Shown here: positions 57,721 to 64,000 of the stretch, in pieces
Position numbering within the stretch: position 1 is the first letter of the stretch
How the letters are laid out: each line of letters opens with the position of its first letter
Assembly: GCF_037975245.1 (NCBI RefSeq)
Contig: NC_092576.1
Coordinates: forward strand, 36,794,611 to 36,858,610
From: Apostichopus japonicus
Taxonomy: Eukaryota; Echinodermata; Holothuroidea; Aspidochirotida; Stichopodidae
DNA: 64,000 bases
Direction of reading: 5' to 3'
The notes under the pieces: model-generated
Told to the model about the DNA's origin: nothing
Database searches by the model: none
Seen by the model: only the letters and a program-made list of their open reading frames with translations
Position numbers and translations under genes: made by a program

Positions 57721-59263
57721 GTATAACTTTACAAACATTTTATGTACATACATGACTGACCTCAAGAAAACTCGGGGAGCTAGTAAGGAATCATTGCCAA
57801 AACCAATGGATTCTACCCGAGTTCATCAACCCGTTTACATGTTATGATAATAGCATTGAGAATGACATTGAGGTCCCAAAACTTGTTGTAATGTTTACAT
57901 ATCTTATATTAATCAAACTCTTGGTGACAAAATTATATATTTATATATAAATGTATAAATTACATACATGAGAATAACAGAAGCTAACCGGGAGGGTTTG
58001 AACAATATAAAATAAAAAAAGAAATTTGTAGTGAGAGCTGGATTTGGACCAGAGGTCACCCGTTGTAGCCATACATGTCTTTGCTATTTTCAAAGATTTC
58101 ATTTTGTGATGTTCCTATTTCATCCTACCTTAGCGTTTCCAATCCTAATTCATTTTCATCTCCTCTACCGACAATATATATATATAGCTATCAAACATGG
58201 TAACAGTGTTAATTTTCGGAAACATGTTTAATAATATGCAATTGATCATTAAATACATGACACATCAATAACGACAAGCAACTAACTTGAATATTTTGCC
58301 CTCATATCAATAGCATATTGCTCGATGACTTATGTAATTACCTACGGAAAAATAAGTGGACTGTCCATACCTAGTCGGCATATCAGCACTACATTCATTT
58401 TAGGAATGTCTCTCATCGGAAAAGATCTTTGCCAGTTTTCTTTTGGCAGTGCACGAAGCAATATCAGCGTATTGCCCGAATTTCCACTAATATTATGTTC
58501 TTGATAGGAAGATTTTTTTTGGGGGGGGGGGTGGATGGGGTTGTGGCGAACTGCTGCCCCACCTCAATTCTTACGCCTATATCGATATATATTGTCCTAT
58601 GGCTACAACTCTAGAAACCTATATAAATGCACACAAAGTTTCGTTGTTCCTGTCACCATGGTCACTATGTAATCGTGGAGTATTGCATTCTAGATGCTTT
58701 CTGCAACCACAAAAGATCTGAATGATAAATATAAAACTACACTAAACAGGGGGCTGATATGTAATCACTTACAACGTATACATATACAAGGTAGAAACAA
58801 ACAATAAATCAATTGAAGTGTCTAGTGCAAAGTTAAAATATGAACTATTACCTGTTTAGAAATTAATATATTCAATCTCGTTATCATGTTTGCTCTCTAT
58901 TATAGAGGTTTGACAGATTAGAGTGTCTTTATGAATGATATAAATGTTTTCAAACTTAGATGTTGTAAACAATTATCAAACTAAGAAGACCTCTGTGAAT
59001 GTTTCTCCAGGTAGCAGACCCAACTTCTTCTCACACCTTTAACTTATTGCACCAGATAGTATACAAACAAGCAATAAAGTAGGTTACTGTTAACGCTTAA
59101 AGGTATACTAATACACAGACTGGTAAATTAAATATTTGTTTCCTTGTGGAACCCCAGAGGGGGAAGGGGGAGGGGTGACAGGGGCAGTTGACAACTAATA
59201 CCTGTCTCCGAAGGAATTCTCAAGTTACCCTAGATCAAACAGGGCAAATAATGAGCCTGCCAG
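57721..59263. other. Unannotated stretch
   Basis: No gene is recognised. G-rich MITE-like debris (a run of T then G, followed by a C-rich stretch) lies at 58505-58560, and a G-rich tract at about 59155-59185. Confidence 0.5.
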
Positions 59264-60646
59264 GGACCAACACAGGGAACATGGTCTCATCTTTATCACA
59301 GATAGGCCTACAATGATCTTCTTAGAACAAACCATGTGGCTCAATGACACGTCAATTGAGTATGTGAGAAAACATAACTATGTAGTAATCAACGAAGAAA
59401 GAATACGTGAATGTAAAGGAGTACAACGGATGGGTACATCATACGCAAAACTCACAATTAGACACAAATCTACGGAGTATTTTAATGTGCATGTTTTCGC
59501 ATTGGTATTTCATATAAACATAGAAGGGTCTATTAGTGCCAGTTCAACATCTTAATACATTTAATATTTTATATTAAAGATGGGTGGCTATGTTTCCATA
59601 TATAGTACTATTATAGTAAGTTCAATTGAGGTGATTCATTAGACATTATTTAACTTACAGCGGGTAAAATAGAAAATGAAACAGCTTATAAATTGTTTGG
59701 ATTTTTCCAAGTAGACTACAAGTCATTTAGTTTTATATTAGAGTCATAACATTGCGCTAAAGTTGTTGACATTACGGCTTGTCCATTAACTCAAACACAT
59801 ACATTTTTTTGTTCACTTTTCTTTACTACCATAAGTATAGACCTATATCATTGTTTTGTAGGATTGTTTGGGAGAAAAAGTAGCTACTGTCAATCACAGA
59901 TTTGAATGGGTGTCATTTTGTTAAAAAATATATATTTATCGTGACCTTATGGTGGGTTTTGAAAACTGTGTCAAGTAGGTTCCCTTTTTGCCACTCTTAG
60001 GTTTGTCCTCTTTCAAGAAGAGCGGCAGAGAGGGGACTATCTTCAATCATTTTCTGCCGAGAGGGAGCAAATGATGAAGATGCAATGTCGTTTTAATAGT
60101 GATTATATAAACTTCAATGCTGCCTTGAAAATAAATAAATAATATATATTCTTAAATAGAACATAATCTGAGGGAGTAAAGCCCATTACAATTAAAAGTT
60201 AGATGCATTTGAATTCCACTTATTAGTACTGGTTCTAATCAAAATCAATATGCATGTGTTTGCCTTAAATCATTAGTGCATAAGCTTTGTACCATATCGT
60301 GAAGCATTAAGCGTAAGTATTTGAAATATGCATGTGATATATCACCCGAGTTCCGTTATTGCGCACTAAATAAACTGTTGCGGAATAAGGAAGTGTATGT
60401 CGAAAGTACCATAGTAGCATATAGGCTAAAACTGTCTTCGTACAATGTAACGTACCGGTTATAAAACTGTCTTCGTACAATGTAACGTAACGGTTATTTA
60501 CCAATAGAAAAGAGAAACTAGTGACAAATAAAATGTTGTTTTACACAGTCTGACTTACAACCGTTAAAACTAGAACATAAATTTGAAATTAGGGATGATA
60601 GTTAACTGGTTCTGCTAAAAAAATAAGGATGTCACTTGTTCATATG
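59264..60646. repeat. Direct duplication, copy A
   Basis: About 1.38 kb with a close match in 60885-62821 in the same orientation. Anchors include CAGATAGGCCTACAATGATC, GGGTGGCTATG, CTTACAGCGGGTAAAATAGA, TACGGCTTGTCCATTAACTC, GAGCGGCAGAGAGGG and GGTTCTGCT. Copy A alone has an internal duplication of about 50 bp (ACTGTCTTCGTACAATGTAA, at 60430 and 60467). Neither copy encodes a recognisable protein. Confidence 0.85.
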
Positions 60647-60884
60647 CCCAACAGGCGCCTAGCCAAGGGGAGGGGGGGGGCGAAGGGGGAATCCGCCCCC
60701 CTTGAGCATATTTTTTCTATTTTTTTGTTTCATGTTTTTATGATATCGCTAGTATTTTCAAAAGAGAAAATGCTAAGATACAACTCACAAGGCCTGGGAA
60801 GTGTCATTTCCAACGATCTGGGAGGCATTTTCAGCCAAAATATTCTTGTACGTTTCGCGCCAATCATGGTGGCGCTACGCTTAG
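60647..60884. repeat. MITE-like fragment between the duplicated copies
   Basis: G-rich start (about 60660-60705, with GGCGCCTAGCCAAGGGGA) and a diverged GCGCCAATCATGGTGGCGC hairpin at 60858-60876, the palindromic block shared with the hAT MITEs at 4.1, 15.3, 24.4, 25.4 and 38.2 kb. Proper ends and a target duplication are not found. Confidence 0.55.
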
Positions 60885-62821
60885 ACAGGGAACAGGGTCT
60901 CATCTTTATCACAGATAGGCCTACAATGATCTTCTTAGAACAAACCATGTTGCTCAATAACACATCCATTGAGTAATGTGAGCATACATTACTATGTAGG
61001 GATCAACGATTAAAAAATACGTGAATGAAAAGAAGTAAAGCGGATGGGTATATCATACGCAAAACTCACAATTAGACACAAATCTATGGAGTATTTTAAT
61101 GTAATTGTTTTCCCATTGGTATTTTATATAAATATAGAAGAATTTCTGTGTGTCAATTCAACAGCTAATGACATTTAATATGTCATATTTACGATGGGTG
61201 GCTATGATTCCATACATAGTACTATAATAGTAAATTCAATTGAGGTGATTCCTTCGACATTTTACAAACACATTGTTTAACTTACAGCGGGTAAAATAGA
61301 AAATGAAACAGTTTATAAATTGTTTGGATTTTTTCCCTGCAAAGGAAATGACCGTGCGAGGAGTATATATCATAAATATATAACACGATGTTTGGATTAA
61401 CCTGTATTGCATCGTTCCGCCAGTTCAGCAGGCAGTGTATGTTAGACAGTATTGAACTCACATTATGATGATACTGTGTACGATATAGATATATTGCGTG
61501 AGTAAGCTATAACTGTTTAAGGACAAACTCTGTTCCGGGTTTGCGCTCTGCACTAAACTCTATGCTGCATTATGACATAGACAATGTAGCGTGACTTCAA
61601 CTATAAAGCTGTGTGCTGAAAGCCATAGTGATTATTATATACCACGGAACCGTTTTTTACTTTGGTTTATGAGAACATTGGATCAGGCGAATTGAAGTGT
61701 ACGTAGAAACTAAGCTACTTTTGACTTCATTGATAGGCCCAGTCATAATTAAATATCAGCTCAATCCAATTAGCGCAACGTTGTGCATACTGTATGTTTG
61801 CCTATATGTAGGCCATATAATTAAGCTAGTTATAGTAGTACTTTATTTACCTCTCTATCGTTACAGACCAGTCTGGTAGGCTACAACTTATTTTATTTTA
61901 TTTTAGAGTAATAACATCGCGTCAAAGTTGTTAACATTACGGCTTGTCCATTAACTCAGACACATAACTTTTTTTTCACAATTCGTAACTGCCATAGGTA
62001 GGCCTATATCAATTGTTAGGAATGTTTGTGATAAAAGAAGGAGCTACTTGCGATCTCAAATTTGAATGGGTGTCATTTTGTTCAAAAACATTTATTTATC
62101 GTTACCTTATGGTGGTGTTTGAAATTGTTTGTCAATTAGGTTCCCTTTGCCACTCTCAAGTTTGACTTCTTTCTAGCAGAGCGGCAGAGAGGGATTTATT
62201 TTGTAATTTTACTGCAAAGAGGGAGCAAATAATGAAGATACGATGTCGTATTTACAGTGGTTATGGACACTTCAATACTGTTTGAAAATAAATAAAGTAT
62301 ATGTATCCTTAAATAGAACATAATCTGAGGAAGTATAGCATATTACAATGAGAAGGTAGAATGCATTTGAAGTCCACTTAGTACTGGTTTTTATCAATAA
62401 TAGTATGCGTGTGTTTGCCTTATATCCTTAGTGCATAAGCTTTTTACAATATCGTGAAGCATATAGCGTATATACATGATATAGTTACGTGATCTAACAC
62501 TGTACTTAGTAATCCGTACTTATACGTCTTTTCTAGGGTGTTGTCCGTTCACCCGAGTTCCGTGATTGCGCACTAGAGAACCGTTGCGGAATAAGGAAGT
62601 GTTTGTCGAAAGTACTATTGTAGCATATAGGCTGAGGCTGTATGCATACAATGTAACGTAACGGGTATTTACGAAAAGAAAAGAGAATCTAGTGACAAAT
62701 TAAATGTTGCTTTACACAATCTGTTGTACAACCATAAAATTTTGAACAGAAATTTGAAATTATGGATGATAGTAAACTGGTTCTGCTGAAAATTCTAGAT
62801 GTCACATGTAAATATGCACAC
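60885..62821. repeat. Direct duplication, copy B, with a 0.53-kb extra segment
   Basis: Aligned to copy A throughout, but between about 61330 and 61865 it holds about 535 bp absent from A, so either an insertion in B or a deletion in A. The segment begins CCCTGCAAAGGAAATGACC and ends near CAGACCAGTCTGGTAGG. No clear inverted repeats or target duplication mark it. Confidence 0.85.
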
Positions 62822-63502
62822 CGACTTGAGAAGTTCCATCTTTGGTGGAGAACTATATTGAACGGTTGTATGGCTAATGGAGATACAAACACTGCTTTCC
62901 TGAGCTTAAAGGTTATGACAGCTATTTTTGCTATTTTTTACCATTATTGCTGTAGATTGTTTGCATCTTTAGGTTAAAAAACGACATCCTCATAGTACTT
63001 GAAAATGTGGAAATACGCATTCTAAATATGTGGGGTCTTATGCTGACAAATGTCAACAGTAAAATTAGTAATATCATTGTTGCGGGAAAATGTTTTTTTT
63101 TTCCCTATAAACTGTACATATCATTTGTCCCCAATAATGTTTTTGTAAACTGTTGCATAGTGATCACATGCTAAATGCCCCAAAAAACACATAAGAACAT
63201 TACAAATGTAACACACATCTTGACATCTGAAGTGTAAATCAACCAACGTTGAAGATGGTATTCTGAGATGTTAACACATATAACCATCTACACGTGATCG
63301 ACCAATTTTTGTAGTAGGGAACTGATTTCCTGCCCAAAATACTTTACATTCAAAGAACCATATCTAGAGTTAGGAATATTATAGAGATGGCATTTTCAAC
63401 TAAATAACTACATGTTACTTTCCCATGTTAACATCGCATGTTATCATTGCAACCGGTCTAACTTCATACAACAAACATGCACTATTTAGTTATGCTAAAA
63501 AA
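62822..63502. other. Unannotated stretch
   Basis: No gene is recognised. A T run lies at 63093-63102. Confidence 0.5.
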
Positions 63503-64000
63503 TAGCAAATGCTTTTAATAATTATTTTGTTGGCCTTGGTCCTTCCTTAGCCAGTTCCATTGATTCTAATGTTCATTTCAGTAGTTACCTAGGGGATTCC
63601 AATCCTTCCACTATTTTCTTTTTCCTGTGACTGAAAGTGAAGCTTTTAATGTCTCAAATTCAATTTTTGCTACTAAGAAATCGGCTGGTTCCGATAATTT
63701 CCGCCCGAACATTATAACATTGATAATACCTTTTATTGTAAAACCACTGACTTATATATTCAACCTCTCATTTACCTCGGGTATTTTTCCTGATATTCTT
63801 AAAATTGCCAAAGTCATACCGATATTGAAAAAGGGTGACGTTCATTTATTAAGTAATTATCGTCCCATTTCTATACTACCTTGTATATCGAATATCTTGG
63901 AACGGTTGATTTTTAACCGTCTCAATGCTTTCTTTGATAAGTTTCATGTTCTCAATGAAAACCAATTTAGTTTTCGCCCTGGCCACTCTACAGAACTTGC
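63503..64000 (+). pseudogene. LINE reverse transcriptase, 5' truncated, continuing past the window
   Basis: NNYFVGLGPSLASSID and FSSYLGDSNPSTIFFF lie in one frame. After a shift near 63624, a frame open from 63585 to the window end reads PVTESE, KKSAGSDN, LTYIFNLSFTSGIFPD, LKIAKVIPILKKGD, SNYRPISILPCISNILERL and NQFSFRPGHSTEL. These are the fingers motifs of a CR1/jockey-group reverse transcriptase, in order. The one visible frameshift suggests a relatively young but damaged copy; the catalytic palm lies beyond the edge. Confidence 0.9.

Overview
This is a eukaryotic window, AT-rich, intron-rich and dense in repeats. The best-supported gene is an eight-exon copy of the autophagy factor ATG101, read on the + strand across the first 21.7 kb. 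The exon sequences resemble deuterostome ATG101. The CR1/L2-group LINEs, Penelope-like elements, hAT-type MITEs, a tRNA-derived SINE and frequent AGGCCTA and TACTGTAC words suggest a marine invertebrate deuterostome, most likely an echinoderm. The species assignment is inference.

1-22 kb: ATG101. Every exon has GT-AG borders and phases that join, and together they give about 221 codons against 218 in human. Two features break the reading frame as written: ACG stands where the conserved initiator ATG is expected, and there is an in-frame TAA in exon 4. The introns hold a 115-bp array, a 150-bp array that repeats the exon 2 splice donor nine times, a 75-bp minisatellite, a hAT MITE, an internally deleted DNA transposon (7359-11200) with a RecQ-like helicase first exon and a Cys-rich first exon facing each other (AcademH-like), SINE pieces, and a 6.6-kb element (14006-20591). 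That element itself carries a 250-bp satellite, another hAT MITE, a solo LTR and a second, related element. A further minisatellite starts inside the last codons of the gene and runs into the 3' UTR.

22-39 kb: mostly intergenic or intronic. It contains a nest of hAT-type termini (24.07-25.75 kb), LINE debris (26.6-27.0 and 29.2-29.6 kb), one exon that looks like exon 1 of RP2 (27.14-27.24 kb), and unrecognised candidate exons (30.9-32.8 kb).

39-45 kb: two phase-matched exons of an unrecognised small gene (74 codons), with a 5'-truncated, frameshifted LINE in the intron between them.

45-64 kb: no recognised host gene. It holds two copies of one Penelope-like element family. One of these is inserted in a decayed LINE with an 11-bp target duplication. 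There is also a LINE 3' end, a roughly 1.4-kb direct duplication (59.27-62.82 kb), and a LINE reverse transcriptase that runs off the window edge.
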